Assembly (NCBI RefSeq): GCF_025766255.1
Contig: NW_026516686.1
Location: 372,001-436,000 of the forward strand
Origin: Zychaea mexicana
Taxonomy: Eukaryota > Mucoromycota > Mucoromycetes > Mucorales > Lichtheimiaceae
Direction of reading: 5' to 3'
DNA length: 64,000 nucleotides
The position numbers and the translations under genes are program-made. Under the pieces are notes generated by a model, which was not told where the DNA came from, did no database searches, and worked only from the letters and a program-made list of their open reading frames with translations. This document shows positions 25,801 through 35,933 of the stretch, piece after piece (the first letter of the stretch is position 1; each line of letters begins with the position of its first letter).

Positions 25801-26654
25801 GCCAAATGTTGCCATGCACATCGGCGGCAGTATCGGAACAACTTGATCCGCGAACCGAAACGATAATCACGGAGCAAATTCCGCAAAAGAAATTAAGTGA
25901 TATTTCCCGAAAACCGGGTAGCAAAAACAACAACAATAACAACAAAACGGATCCGTCAGTATTTAAGACCCCATGTGCAATTAAATCTATATCCTTTGTC
26001 AGCATGGGATGGGTCTGTGGTGAATGTGGTACGGGCGTTCAGAAGAATAAATGTTATCAGCTCTGCAAAACGGCGAAACGGATATTTACGGCAAACGCGG
26101 TCGCTACGGTGAGCGATGGAACGTCCCAGGCACGTGCTAATTTTGATGGAGACGGGCTTGTGTTCAAATTACTCAACATCCAAGACAGCCGAGCCGACAA
26201 GATCAAAACGGCAGTCTTGGAGCATGGCAAGGTCACGTATCAACATTTTGGAAACGATGGGCATGACGACGACGACGACGACGACAACGATAATTATGAT
26301 CACCATGGTAACAGCAACAGCAGCAACAATCAAGGCGGAGAAGAAGAAGGCGAACAAGTTGAAGTGTTGTCTGGTGGAATGACGCTACCAAAACTTTGTC
26401 AACGCGTGATGAGTACGGGCAAGGTGTTCATGCTATTTGCGCGCGAGATTGGAGAGAGGCTGAAAAAGGACGCAACTGTCATGCAGCAATTGAAAATTCG
26501 CGCAGTGACGGAAGAGGATGGACAACCAGTGGCGGTGGTATATAGACCACGGATTGTTGCGGTGGAACTTCAGCTGCTTGATCCTGCAGACTGCGCGTGG
26601 GAGATGCTTTCGAAACTGCAACAAGGACAACAACAACAGCACAATGAACAATAA
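22827..26654 (+). CDS. Large multi-OB-fold protein with zinc ribbon, candidate CTC1
   Basis: A single uninterrupted frame of 1275 codons, unusual beside its intron-rich neighbours. Several blocks look like OB folds: an N-terminal one with GGTILLTDLVTHDSLYCRID and ITRWNYIHPD; a middle one with VMGMVDAMPDGRLYLLDDTG; and a late one near residues 905-985. Near the C-terminus (about 1055-1130) a zinc ribbon WVCGECGTGVQKNKCYQLC is followed by ATVSDGTSQARANFDGDG. A zinc ribbon inserted before a DGTxxAR strand recalls RPA70 domain C and the last OB fold of CTC1. Human CTC1 is about 1217 aa with seven OB folds and acts with STN1 and TEN1 at telomeres and in fill-in synthesis by DNA polymerase alpha. 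Homopolymeric Gln, Asn and Asp runs (for example about 855, 1140 and the Gln-rich tail) are likely loops. Identity is an inference from layout; another single-strand DNA-binding protein is possible. Confidence 0.6.
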   Translation: MTLLSVNKLCSKRSSTTSNETKADIVGRFTVVTRGNDNNRRKRGGTILLTDLVTHDSLYCRIDLFHHDLVNVAVNITRWNYIHPDYTLKNDANDVFNNMPTTAWIEVYLDDVYPLGNPTTSMLQQLLNADKIANELLASIPDIDLVSIPDLLHPIKRLSQEQQQQQQPIHVLGRVSAKPVRHLERHGTARFYIELVGYRGDTSTVMVFDGDDLMSWYHTFQTDSWHVFMYVVPVDTQLDGQLGRGALAFISGKSRCYRVDADQFERINLGISSLHNAVQKSGEEETAESSQEQQHQFFQPSATLRPAESTSMSTYSATITRVIDPAFGVYELDNQLITCLFHYTDYSLVYPFRLGMQIQISCAHMLAVDTGSAIMQAWEAPAVERGDYKTHVILVGCRRTHIRIVGFPQHVQYPSTTTAAAKKALSLYGRIYKECIETRADFDTLLQKLEMEVALTRKFKTGIPATARLRKICAITTRKVKPKRPFGGSMYMDVFHHDQSCSAVKTRESTVKLNKFPYICDLATFLLEDEERALQLSRHAGATGTSREDQRVDLIMAPYDTAESDMTVMGMVDAMPDGRLYLLDDTGKLPLLILPENSARRRQLQLGDVYQIQRLQLVKEDLDYQEEGGSRVLLDCTYIVCAVDDLKRVGVVESASRTSLMLPEAVDVRKVTGYKRERVELAVDGDETEQQDDAASHPPMLLYVLDIQPPILSHKDEAFELSSHVRAIRYPVVNEEDNSNKKKPEEVHLIFSSRTQSLRFLPQLRAGCWIGLGANIDEFQRVESAKYVPENIKIPTSIALTLVIDLNRHHIFTTSPSRYSIGVTPTTIGSVPTNIKGLIGSAKKQRIYQVKDILPTTTIPQKAKLLVTESDDDDDDDGDTGPSMVEVGHRFFQDTVNVQGVIVSKGFRDQLWRARATIDANARHVFEEFGVGTGQSGRNQLFFRLRQTDGLDTVDIYMDVWNRTYPLGLIPGALVTFYNLVRKRSEHGTVHCQMLPCTSAAVSEQLDPRTETIITEQIPQKKLSDISRKPGSKNNNNNNKTDPSVFKTPCAIKSISFVSMGWVCGECGTGVQKNKCYQLCKTAKRIFTANAVATVSDGTSQARANFDGDGLVFKLLNIQDSRADKIKTAVLEHGKVTYQHFGNDGHDDDDDDDNDNYDHHGNSNSSNNQGGEEEGEQVEVLSGGMTLPKLCQRVMSTGKVFMLFAREIGERLKKDATVMQQLKIRAVTEEDGQPVAVVYRPRIVAVELQLLDPADCAWEMLSKLQQGQQQQHNEQ

Positions 26655-26859
26655 CCAAATAAAAATTTGAATATATGTGAGTTTATACGAAACAATATTT
26701 GTTTTAGTAATGATCATTATAATAATGTATATCCAAATCATATTTCAAAAAGTTGTATAATATAAATGGAAAGAAAGTCTAAAACTATGGTTTCATAGTG
26801 AATAGCAAAACAATGTTAATGAAATGATCATATACAATGTAAACAGTCCTGGCCGATTT

Positions 26860-27225
26860 CTCTGGTTACACCGGTACGCAATCTCTAGTTTCGGTCCATG
26901 CATCAACGTTGTCATGTTGCACCAATGGAATTGACGACCTCCACCACTTCTTGTTTGCGTCCTCAAAGGACCGACTCATCTGGCGAAGCGTGTGGCGAGA
27001 CCTGCTGCTTATGCCTGTCAAACATCATCATATCGAGGCTGCCATATTCCATATATGCAATTACCACACGACGCACCCGATCTACCCAGCTCTCAGGTCA
27101 TCACAGTAGTTTTACATGGCTTATGGCCTGGGAACTGGGCTTTGAACTTTTTTCATCATCTTCTATCTCAAATTCTGCATTCTTTATGTACCTTTACAAG
27201 CAAGGAAAAAATATTCAATAAATAG
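26860..27225 (+). mobile_element. Relic of the 3' end of a LINE retrotransposon
   Basis: Joining two frames gives DDLHHFLFASSKDRLIWRSV, then WRDLLLMPVKHHHIEAA, and after a frameshift VITVVLHGLWPGNWAL. This order (HFLF plus W near a CP-like zinc-finger site, then a LHGLW motif) is what I know from C-terminal regions of non-LTR reverse transcriptases in mucoromycetes. At least one frameshift and missing cysteines mark it as dead. The reverse transcriptase core is absent. Confidence 0.5.
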
Positions 27226-27350
27226 TTGTTCGTTATAAAAAATAATCATTTACTATAATTTCAAGGAGTATTGTTGTACATATAGTGCTATGTTAATATA
27301 AAGGTATCCTACCAAGCTTTAAGCTTCGAAGATGCGAAAAACGCACTATA

Positions 27351-28314
27351 CAGTTGTACCCCGGTTTTTGCAACCCCTGGTTTTGCAATTCCTCGTATAT
27401 CTGCAACTTTTTTTGAAAAATCCAAAAAAAACTTAGTAGTTTCGCAAATTTGCAACTTGCAAATGAGTTTATACGATTTGCATGTTATCGGGGTGAAAAC
27501 AGCTTCAATTTTTGCAATATCAACTGAAAGAAGCATCTGTTGCGGATTATGAGGAATAAAATGATGCGGTTACTGCAAGATAAATATGTAAATATGAAGA
27601 TGTATTTATTGTCGAAATACATAAAAATTATTATTTGGTAGTTGAGCCAGTAGAATCGGGACACATATATAGCACTGATTGGATTGAATCCACAAAAGAA
27701 ATGATGAAGATATAAGAAAAAGGGAACACACTACATATAGATATAGAAATAAAATGTTTGCTCAAAGGAGCTTTTAACTACATATCGAAGAAGTCATCAA
27801 GGGATGATTGTCGGGAGATTGATTGCTGCCTGAGACTCTCTGGAATCCTACGCAAAGACTTCTTTAAGTCGTAGTTATCGATATTATCCAAAAAGCTCAA
27901 AACTCCTGCAATTGCAACCTGTTTTTCCTTCGACGTTGGCCCTGGAATAGGCGAATCAGCGCTTTGGTCCATCGCCCGCTCAAGTGCTCGTCGTACGTTC
28001 GATCCTCTTGCTTGGATGTGAACTTGTGGAACGATTTTGTCATGCTTAAAATAGCTAATAATTATCAAACCACTAGACAGCTTCAATGAAAGAACGGTCT
28101 TATATATGCAAGTAGTAACATCTAGAGCTGTATGAATATTCCCAAAGAACGTATCGTACATCATCTCTGACAGATAAACAATGGGCTAGTGTTAATAGGA
28201 TGACTTATCCAGTGTATACTTAAAGCAGAATTGTTTACCCCGTTACTTGCAAATCCTCACTTTTTGCAAAAAAAAATCGGAAAACCCTCGGTTGCAAAAA
28301 CCGGGGTACAACTG
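27351..28314 (-). mobile_element. pogo/Tigger-like short element, copy 1 (964 bp)
   Basis: The element is bounded by terminal inverted repeats beginning CAGTTGTACCCCGG and flanked by a TA duplication at 27349-27350 and 28315-28316, the signature of Tc1/mariner-pogo transposons. Inside, on the minus strand (stop near 27778), a frame ends ADSPIPGPTSKEKQVAI, LSFLDNIDNYDLKKSLRR and RQSSLDDFFDM. That looks like the C-terminal tail of a pogo/Tigger (CENP-B-like) transposase; the DDE core is missing, so this is a non-autonomous deletion derivative. A second copy of nearly the same length lies at 54575-55535 in the opposite orientation. Confidence 0.85.
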
Positions 28315-28316
28315 TA

Positions 28317-29505
28317 TCTTGGAAGCTAACTTCGGCGCATGAATCGTTCTCTTCTGTTATCCACTGGCATGTTGTTATTGTAAATAGTATCCCAATTGTT
28401 TCGCTGAAAATGTACTGGCCATGGTTCAAAAACGGTCTAAAGAAGGGTGCCCTGTTTGAACTAAGCTTTTACATGTTCTTGAGTGGATCTACAGTATTAC
28501 ACATATATATGTTCAATTGTTGACAGTTCAGCTTTTGGTGCGATTGTATGATGCCAGCGCGCTTCAATCATGTTATGTACCCCCTGTATTATGAAATGAT
28601 GACAAAAAAAGTCGTCCACAGTAAAAGGATTATCGCATTTTTACCATTGGCCGAATTAACTGAACGCAACCTTAACGCTAAGTACCTACATTGATGACCG
28701 ACGACTTAAAAAAAGCGCAGACACTTTGAAGCTTCCAATGAAGCGACTGAAACTAAGCTATCTTGCAACAACATCTCAAATTGCTGGTGATATGCCAAAG
28801 GTTGTGGCGACATGTGTATAATACAACTGATTTTGTCAGGCGAGATACATAATCGCAAGTATCTTAGAGATACTGATCCAGCCTTGGAAGGTGATGCTAC
28901 CCAGGGCCTTGCCTCTTTTGCGGCGTCAAGAGGAAAACCCCTTGCGACACGTGTCCGTTGTATGACACGGAGCGAAGAGACGAAGGACCGCTAGTACATC
29001 TTTTGAAGGCCGTGGTGCTCTATTTCAAATCTTTAGTTTCAATACTGTACCACATACAAAGATATATTCCTACATTCAATCAGAAACTTACAAGCGATGC
29101 ATGATGTCTGCAAATGCTAATAGATCTTCATCTTCTATTTCAGCAGCTTCACAAATACAGTATCCTTTCAACTTTCAACATTTTCTTGGCTTATTCAGTT
29201 ACACTTTATATATTTACCAAAGTAATACGTACCAACGACAAGCGCATCTCCTTCATCTTTTCTCAGCTTACACATGCGATACAAAGGTTGATTCCTTCCA
29301 AGTGATGCATTCTGGAATGAATCCCTTTTTCTGGACGATGGCTGATCCAACAAAAATCATTTTACAGGGCCTCATTTTCCAAATTGAGCTACCTAGGCTA
29401 AATTGATCGAGCCACGGAAATGGAAGTGATGCTAGATGGTGTGATGATATATACGTAACGTATGTAATAGAATTTTATGTACAGTGATGATAAGAGGGGA
29501 TGGTA
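28317..29505. other. No supportable gene between pogo-like element and orphan gene
   Basis: About 1.2 kb with short, overlapping open frames only. The part nearest 29505 is presumably the 3' UTR of the downstream minus-strand gene. I see no repeats of note. Confidence 0.4.
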
Positions 29506-31906
29506 TTAAGTAGAGTGTCTTTTTTTGTTGGGATATGTGAAATGAAGTTTAGGAGCGTCGTCAACTGGATATTCATCATTCACTATTGCTTCGAATCTTC
29601 TTTTCGTTTGGTTATCAGCATTTTGCAATATTTCTTCAGCTGCTGAGACGATGTAGTACTATATAATATATAAGTACAGTAACATGACAATCTGTAATAA
29701 TATCTCTCAGACGTGTGGAAAATGAAAAAGCAACCTTACCATGTAATTCAATAATAGAAAGATGCTGCCATTATCAGAAAACTCTTCAAATTCAGCAAGC
29801 GTCGTTGGTAGTACAATGTGTTTGTCGGATTTCTTGGCAGCAACAAAGACATCTTCATGCTTATAGACACCATATAAATAGCCACGAAGCCCTGGAAAAC
29901 AATTATGTTAGATATATACATGAATGAATGACTCCATTTATTTAGGACCATGAATCACACCATCTTTCAACCACTTTTTGTTATCTTACCCATTACATCC
30001 ATTGCCAGAGGTGTGACAGTGCTGGAACCGCTTATATCCACCCCAAATCTTTTTTTCAGTTGTGATAGTATACAAATATTCGACAAGATGTTTTTTGATT
30101 GTTGCTCGAACATGAGATCATACTCAGCGTTTGCTTTCTTGTGTTCGTTTGACGCCAATTCAACACGGTTCTCTTCTCCATCCTTTCCATGAGTAAGCAT
30201 GTCGATTTTGCACCCGAAACCACCATTTTCCTCTTTCATCTCTTCTCTTGTGGCTTGGGACAAGATCTCACCACTAAAGCACGTATTAATTCAAGTTCGC
30301 TTATAAAAATATACTAAGCCCTTTGTTTTGTTTACTTACGTTCGTACTTGGATAATCGTGCACCGAAAAAGAACACGGAAAACATATTGCCACCGAGCAA
30401 AGGATTCATTCTCAGACATCATATAACTATGTCTGTTTTGGAAGTCGAATTGGATCATGTCAAATCTAAAAATTAATAATACATACATAATTAGTCAAAT
30501 AACGATGGTGCATTGATCAAGATAACGATGTAATAATATTAAAACCCCTTACATATATAAAAAGATATCGTAAATCTTCAATACAACCGAGCTTCCATCA
30601 TATTCTCCAGCTTTCAACATCTTGATCTTTTCTTCAGATATATAGATTCGTACGGCCATGATACCCCCCTCTTCATACTCCTAGAAACAAAGTTCTCGGT
30701 AAAATTAGCATGATAAACATGGGATTTGTGGCTCCCTCCTTTTATATTACCTTAAATATTTGCTTTACAGCATCATTCGCTTTGTCGTTGTATACACATT
30801 CGTTGTGAAAATTCTCGCTCTTGATCATATTGGACAAATGGCTGAAAGTGATTTCACCAATGTACTTCTTCATGTTGACTTCCTTGTCAGTTTTCAATGT
30901 ATTCACAACAGCAGACAATGCAAGCCTACATATCATTACATATTATGTTGGTGTTTATTCTTTTAATTTATTACTTAGCAATAACGCAGAACAAAGGAAA
31001 AAAACTTACTGTAAATGTTTTTCTTGTGCTTTTGTCAATTTGTCCATTTGTAGATAGACATAACAAGCACGGAATAAGTCTTTTTGAAGGCCATTGGTAT
31101 CAGCGGGAGGAAGGGGGGGCAAATGAAGTCCATCTCCCTTTTTCTGGATGAAAATCAGACCAAATCACAAGTATGTTAGAATAATTTGAAGATAGAATAT
31201 GCTTGAACTATATCTTCTATACCTTTTTCACCAAGTACTCCTTCAATGGTTGTAACAAATTTGTGTCGTGCGCCACGATGCTGCCACCATCCTGTTATAA
31301 ATAAAATAATAATGATACACATTGAGTAAATACACGAAAAATATGTTGTCGTTCGGTCGTGAGCAAATAAATATTACCTCGTTGATTGTACAATAACTGA
31401 CTTCAAGATTATCACTATTATTGTGATTGTTCTGAGCTTGATAAGCTTGCTATATAGTTTGAAAAATATTGATTATTACACGATCATATTTGATTATCAG
31501 CGGAATCTTTAGATATACCTTATCTTTAGCAAGTTCCGCCCAATTGACATTTCCAACGTCAGCTACAAAAGAAGCCTATGATATAATGTTGTGAATAAGA
31601 GCGATTGAGAATTAGAACAAAAAATGTAAACAAAAGCTTACACTGGAAAGTATGTTGGCTGCATGAGTATTAAAATCTTTTTTCAAGAGAGATTTTAGCT
31701 CGTCTGGATTTATTAGCTCTGGAACATGCTGCAAGACTACATCCTTGTTCAAGTTGATGAATTGTGATAGTTTTGCAAAGCGTATCGCTGTTTTACACCA
31801 CTCTAAGTAACCCTTCAGCTTGACTAATAAACATCAAATAAAATATTATTATATATGAGCCACACGTTTCAAATCTATACAACCTACCTTTGTACTCGGT
31901 TAGCAT
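29506..31906 (-). CDS. Orphan protein of a mucoromycete-type family, 516 aa
   Basis: Twelve exons join in frame: 31888-31906, 31642-31823, 31519-31575, 31378-31449, 31223-31291, 31010-31143, 30751-30925, 30553-30680, 30340-30465, 29990-30273, 29740-29891, 29506-29658. The product is soluble, with no signal or membrane segment. The central part has FDMIQFDFQNRHSYMMSE and RWQYVFRVLFRC. The C-terminal half has GCKIDMLTHGKDGEENRVE, FEQQSKNILSNICIL, PLAMDVMGLRGYLYGVYKHE and DVFVAAKKSDKHIVLPTTL. I associate this order (a KxDxL stretch, a Gln/Lys-Asn-rich helix, an MDxxG-GYLY motif, then a LPTT/EF block) with a large family of uncharacterised proteins in mucoromycete genomes, but cannot verify that here. 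All introns are canonical and no stop interrupts the frame, despite transposon relics on both sides. Function unknown. Confidence 0.72.
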
Positions 31907-32084
31907 GGTGATGTTACTAAACAGTTGGCAAGGTTAACAACCGGTTTGTTGTTCGGATATAAGCCCGCGGCTACGTAACAACTGGTAAATTCCCTTTTCC
32001 AAAATTGGACAGGTCCAATTGCACACACCCAGGCAGGACTGGTCATGCACACCCTTTGTTAAAGCTACAGTAATGCAGCTTATT

Positions 32085-32700
32085 TCTAAAAGCTCGTCGC
32101 TTTTTTGATGCTCTCATCGCAGGCCGCATTCGCCTACGTTATTTTTTTAACGTCTCCGCCTTCCTGGTTCGAGCGCTCTTGGGCGCCACTCAAGCCTCTT
32201 TGGTAGCACGGATGTGGTCACCAGCTTGTTCCTGCTTTTCATGACATCAGCAGCACGGAACCTCTGACAATCCGTGCGTTCCGACAACTATGCACTGCCA
32301 AACTATCCCATCCTCTTTCAGCCAATATTGGTGTTCTTTCTGCCTCGCGTTGGCGTCAGTTTTGGGACGCGACAATGTTCCACCCAGCCCGCAACATTCG
32401 GTAACACGCAATCCATTACACACTCCCACATGCTGAACGCCTCCACGGAATAGTTCGAACATTCATGCTAGTCCGCTTTGTCAATTATGTTGTCATGCAA
32501 ATGACTCCCTCCAACAATTTTGAAAATTCTTGTCCTTTACGCTGGCAAGTCTGGTGCAAAACATAGAGATCAATCTTTTACACCGAGGCACATCCAACAG
32601 CGCTTTCGGTTTCATTTTCAACCTGAACTGGACACAGGACTCACCTTTCTAGCCCCTCTTCGCGTCATGATCGTCCAAGCTGTCTCTTAAGCACCTGGCG
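32085..32700 (+). mobile_element. Decayed LINE 3' coding region
   Basis: Across several frames I can follow LSANIGVLSASRWRQFWDAT, FHPARNI, a His/Arg-rich stretch and CPLRWQVWCKT. This resembles the WRxFW..PARN..CPLxWxVW succession in the C-terminal zinc-finger region of mucoromycete non-LTR retrotransposons. Multiple frameshifts and stops show it is dead. Ends are not defined; no poly-A tail or target duplication is visible. Confidence 0.45.
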
Positions 32701-32939
32701 CACTTAGTGAGCCTTCATCTTTGATGATGTGCCTTTAATGCTAACAGTGCTTTCTCTTCTACCCTCACCCTCCTCTCTCAACTCCACAACATCCTCGGTT
32801 GACCGAGGATGATTGATAATAGACTTTCTTTCTTTTTCTCGTTTTGTTTCTTATACTCGTAAACTTTATTGTATCTCTATGCGCATTACATTCAAACATC
32901 CACACATTTCTGCTCTGTACATGTCTCGGAATTCAGTTA

Positions 32940-33820
32940 CAGTGGCCACTCGTTATAGTGATATGCCCAGTGAGACCCAAATCCTATTATCGAATTATTA
33001 CTTTATCGAATTGTCGTTCCGTCAATGATATTCGGTACATAGATTACCCGTGGCATTTAGCAAGCTCCACAAAAAAAGCTCTAGAATCACGTCCTGTCAA
33101 AATTGATAGTATGCAACTACTAAAAAAAATATACTGTGGGAGAAGAAGAATAGAGAGGCTGGAGAAGAAGCTGAAAGGCTTCTATTTGAGGAGCTTGATG
33201 CTAGGATTTTGGAAATATATGAGGAAACATGTGGCGTTGATGGTATTGAATTGATACCACATGAAGAATCGGAGGATATCCATGCACCAGCTTCTTTTGA
33301 CGACCTCATTAACGATGCTACTATTGATCGTAATTAAGGTACGTTCATAAACGGCTGATGTAAATGCATATATATAAATCACAGGCTTGTTTCTGATACA
33401 GACAGGTAGATGTTGATGAAGAAGAGAATAACCAGAGAAGACGGTGATGAGGAGAAGGAAGCATTGAAGCCACTGCACAGTAAAAGAGAGAGGAAGCAGT
33501 ATATGAGCGATTTATTGAAAACAATGGTGGTCGAAGACAACCTGAACGCTCAGTAAATTAGGCTTCTTAGAAAAAGATGCGCAAAGCACAGTAGACTCTG
33601 AGATATCAACTAGCGCAAAGCAAACTGGTCTTTTTTCCTTTTCTGATAAACAAAAATATACTATTGGCCCGCTCGATATAATGCTATTTCTGATGGTTGA
33701 TATCATATATCACAATAGCGAACTAGTAATAATTCCCGGCTTAATTTGATTTGGATCCAAAAACAAATCACTATATCGAAATATCACTATACCGAATATC
33801 GCTATAACGAGCGGCCACTG
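32940..33820 (+). mobile_element. Second TA-flanked pogo-like element (881 bp)
   Basis: Inverted ends of about 25 bp start CAGTGGCC and continue CTCGTTATAG at both sides (32940 onward and 33820 backward). A TA dinucleotide flanks each end (32938-32939, 33821-33822). Inside, a degenerate frame around 33140-33340 reads EEAERLLFEELDARILEIYE and then acidic sequence, similar in style to Tigger-type transposase tails. The core DDE domain is absent. The subterminal GATATTTCGATATAGTGAT-like repeats may be transposase-binding sites. Confidence 0.75.
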
Positions 33821-34080
33821 TAAACTGACTCCAACCGGTCACTTAAAAAAAGCTTATTTCTAAAGCTATGCAAACTTGCAGTAAAGAAATAATACAGCTC
33901 AAAGTATATGCTTAAACAGAAATATATATAAGACACGTCTTCACCTTTCATCGTTGTATATGGCTATACACAGGACGGGCAGTTTTATTATGTAATAATT
34001 CAGGAACACTTGAAGTGATACATACCCGCCTTTATTCATTAAAATTTTTACCTTCCTCATCACTGCTCATTTAAGCACAA

Positions 34081-35590
34081 TGTCAAAAACAATGAACTCA
34101 ATTTCAGAAGAACTTAACACCACGTGGGATGGATTCGATCTCGCAAAGGCTGCTTGCTATGCATGGGACAAGAAGAATGGTGTCCCGTTGCGTAATATTA
34201 GAAGTAATAAGACGGGAAATAAGAGGAAGCTCCAGATTGCTTGCAAGCATTATGGTGAGCCGGTCAAACAAGGGCGTATGTGAAGAGCAGAAGACTACGA
34301 CAAGATAAATGGTCATAATAGACGACAAGAGCGAGGCCATTGCGTCATTCAAGGATAAAAAGATCGACACTGGTCATATGGACTCTCAACGGTTTGGTTG
34401 CAAATTCTAAATGAACCTTCGTCCTTTGAACCAGACCAGCGACCAATGGCACATAGTCTCTTTCTATGAAGGCGGCCACAACCACGAGATAGCAAACAAG
34501 CCTTCTTCGTACCCAATGCTCCGTCGACTCGATCATGATGAGGAGGTCGTTTAGAAGACGGTACAAGCGCATGTAACCAACAAAGCTGTATTGTCTTATC
34601 TTGCCAGCAAGAACAAGGTTGCTCATTCAAAAGATGTCAGCGCATATTCGACAACGACCCAGATCATGCAATGTTCCAGCTGATCAGAAGCTTCAAGAAA
34701 ACGAGTACGGAGTCCAATAAAAGCAAAACAGCAAGGCGACAGACGTTTTTTGCAGTCTCTCTTCTTTGCGCACATATTGGCAACCGCACTCGCTCGCCAA
34801 ATCCCGGAAGTTGTTACCGTGGACGCCACTTATAAGACAAACAAGCACCGGTTACCATTTATCAACATTGTCGGAAATGGCAATATCGGATACCCGCATT
34901 TGATGAAGTTTTTGCATTGCTGGTTGCTGATTAACAGAGGAAAACAATGACAGCTACGATTGGGTGATTCGCAAGCTTCAAAATGTGGTTTGGCCAGTTG
35001 ATCAGTTCTCGTCCCCTGGTGTGCTTGTAGCTGACAGTGAATCTGCCGTAACCGGTGCTCTTGACCGCGTTTTTCCAACGTCAAAATGCAAAATCCATGT
35101 ACGACGCAACTTCAGGGTCAACCTACGCAAGCTTTTTGATGTCATGGTTACGAGGAACTTGGAAAAGCTAATAATTTTTTAATGGCTAGTGAATATCAAG
35201 ACAAGTTCAACGATACGCGATCCAAAATATCAAACGATAAGCTCGAGATAAAGGCAATGAAGATGCATAAGGAGGCTGCTCAAATGGCAAAAAGACCCGA
35301 CGTTCTCAAGGATTATTTTCACAGGTGTGTAATATTGAACAAGCATGGGGATTTTTTGACCACATGCTACTTGAGATTTAACATGTTTTCGTAGTACAGA
35401 AAGCTTGCTTCCAAAGACAAGTGGTTAGACAATTACCTCACTCATGTATGTAACTCATTTTGAAGATGAAAGCACCAACAGAGTCGAAGGGATGCATGCC
35501 AACAATAAAAAAGGCGATAATGTCCTCGGGTGGCAATTCCCTAGCTGCCTTTACGCAAATCGACGAGTTTCATCGATTGAAGGTATATCT
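34081..35590 (+). pseudogene. Decayed MULE transposase with FAR1-type N-terminus
   Basis: In several frames: an N-terminal FAR1/WRKY-like part (NTTWDGFDLAKAACYAWDKK, later LRPLNQTSDQWHIVSFYEGG with HNHE), then the MULE DDE core (PEVVTVDATYKTNKHRLPF, then VLVADSESAVTGALDRVFP and CKIHVRRNFR), and a C-terminal trace (NRVEGMHANNKKG). VDATYKT and ADSE carry acidic residues expected in the catalytic centre. Frameshifts near 34280, 34400, 34930 and 35180 and several stops make it non-functional. I could not identify terminal inverted repeats. Confidence 0.8.
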
Positions 35591-35649
35591 CTTGTAGTAA
35601 ATATATTGATTCGTTAGTGTCGAGGCTCTTACACGCTTTATTTCTTATA

Positions 35650-35703
35650 CAGTGGACCCCCGTTTTTGCAGTAGCAAAAAGTGGGGAACTGCAAAAAGTG
35701 AGG
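35650..35703 (+). repeat. Orphan pogo-like terminus
   Basis: A TA followed by CAGTGGACCCCCGTTTTTGC and then a GCAAAAAGTG doublet looks like one end of a pogo-type element related in design to the 27.4-kb copy. I find no matching opposite end within a few kb, so it is probably a truncated remnant next to the large KDZ candidate. Confidence 0.5.
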
Positions 35704-35805
35704 ATGGCTATAAGGGTGTTACACAGGCTGATATAGCTTGGCTTAAGTGTCAATTATCAGCTGGAAATCCCCTCCGCCAAGACTGCTATAGTCACTGATA
35801 GAGCT

Positions 35806-35861
35806 TTGCGGTTTAGACTATTTGGTCTAACCGCAAAAACCGCAAAAACCGCAAACTTCGG
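35806..35861 (+). repeat. Left end of candidate KDZ element
   Basis: TTGCGGTTTAGAC, a TATTT loop and GGTCTAACCGCAA form a hairpin, followed by tandem CCGCAAAAA units ending at CTTCGG. The same arrangement, complemented, ends at 46808. The asymmetric tandem part shows that this is a true inverted pair rather than just a shared palindrome. Confidence 0.7.
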
Positions 35862-35933
35862 CTGTTGAATGATTTGACCTCAGTCCAGGGCTGGTGCAAA
35901 ATTAACTATTCGTTTTTATTACACTGCATCTTA

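Noticed and set aside
26898..27225. A 107-codon plus-strand gene
   Set aside because: Three frames alternate in carrying LINE-like motifs, so it is a frameshifted retrotransposon relic, not a gene.
32150..32180. tRNA gene suggested by GGTTCGAGC
   Set aside because: No A box at the right distance and no cloverleaf; the motif lies in the LINE relic.
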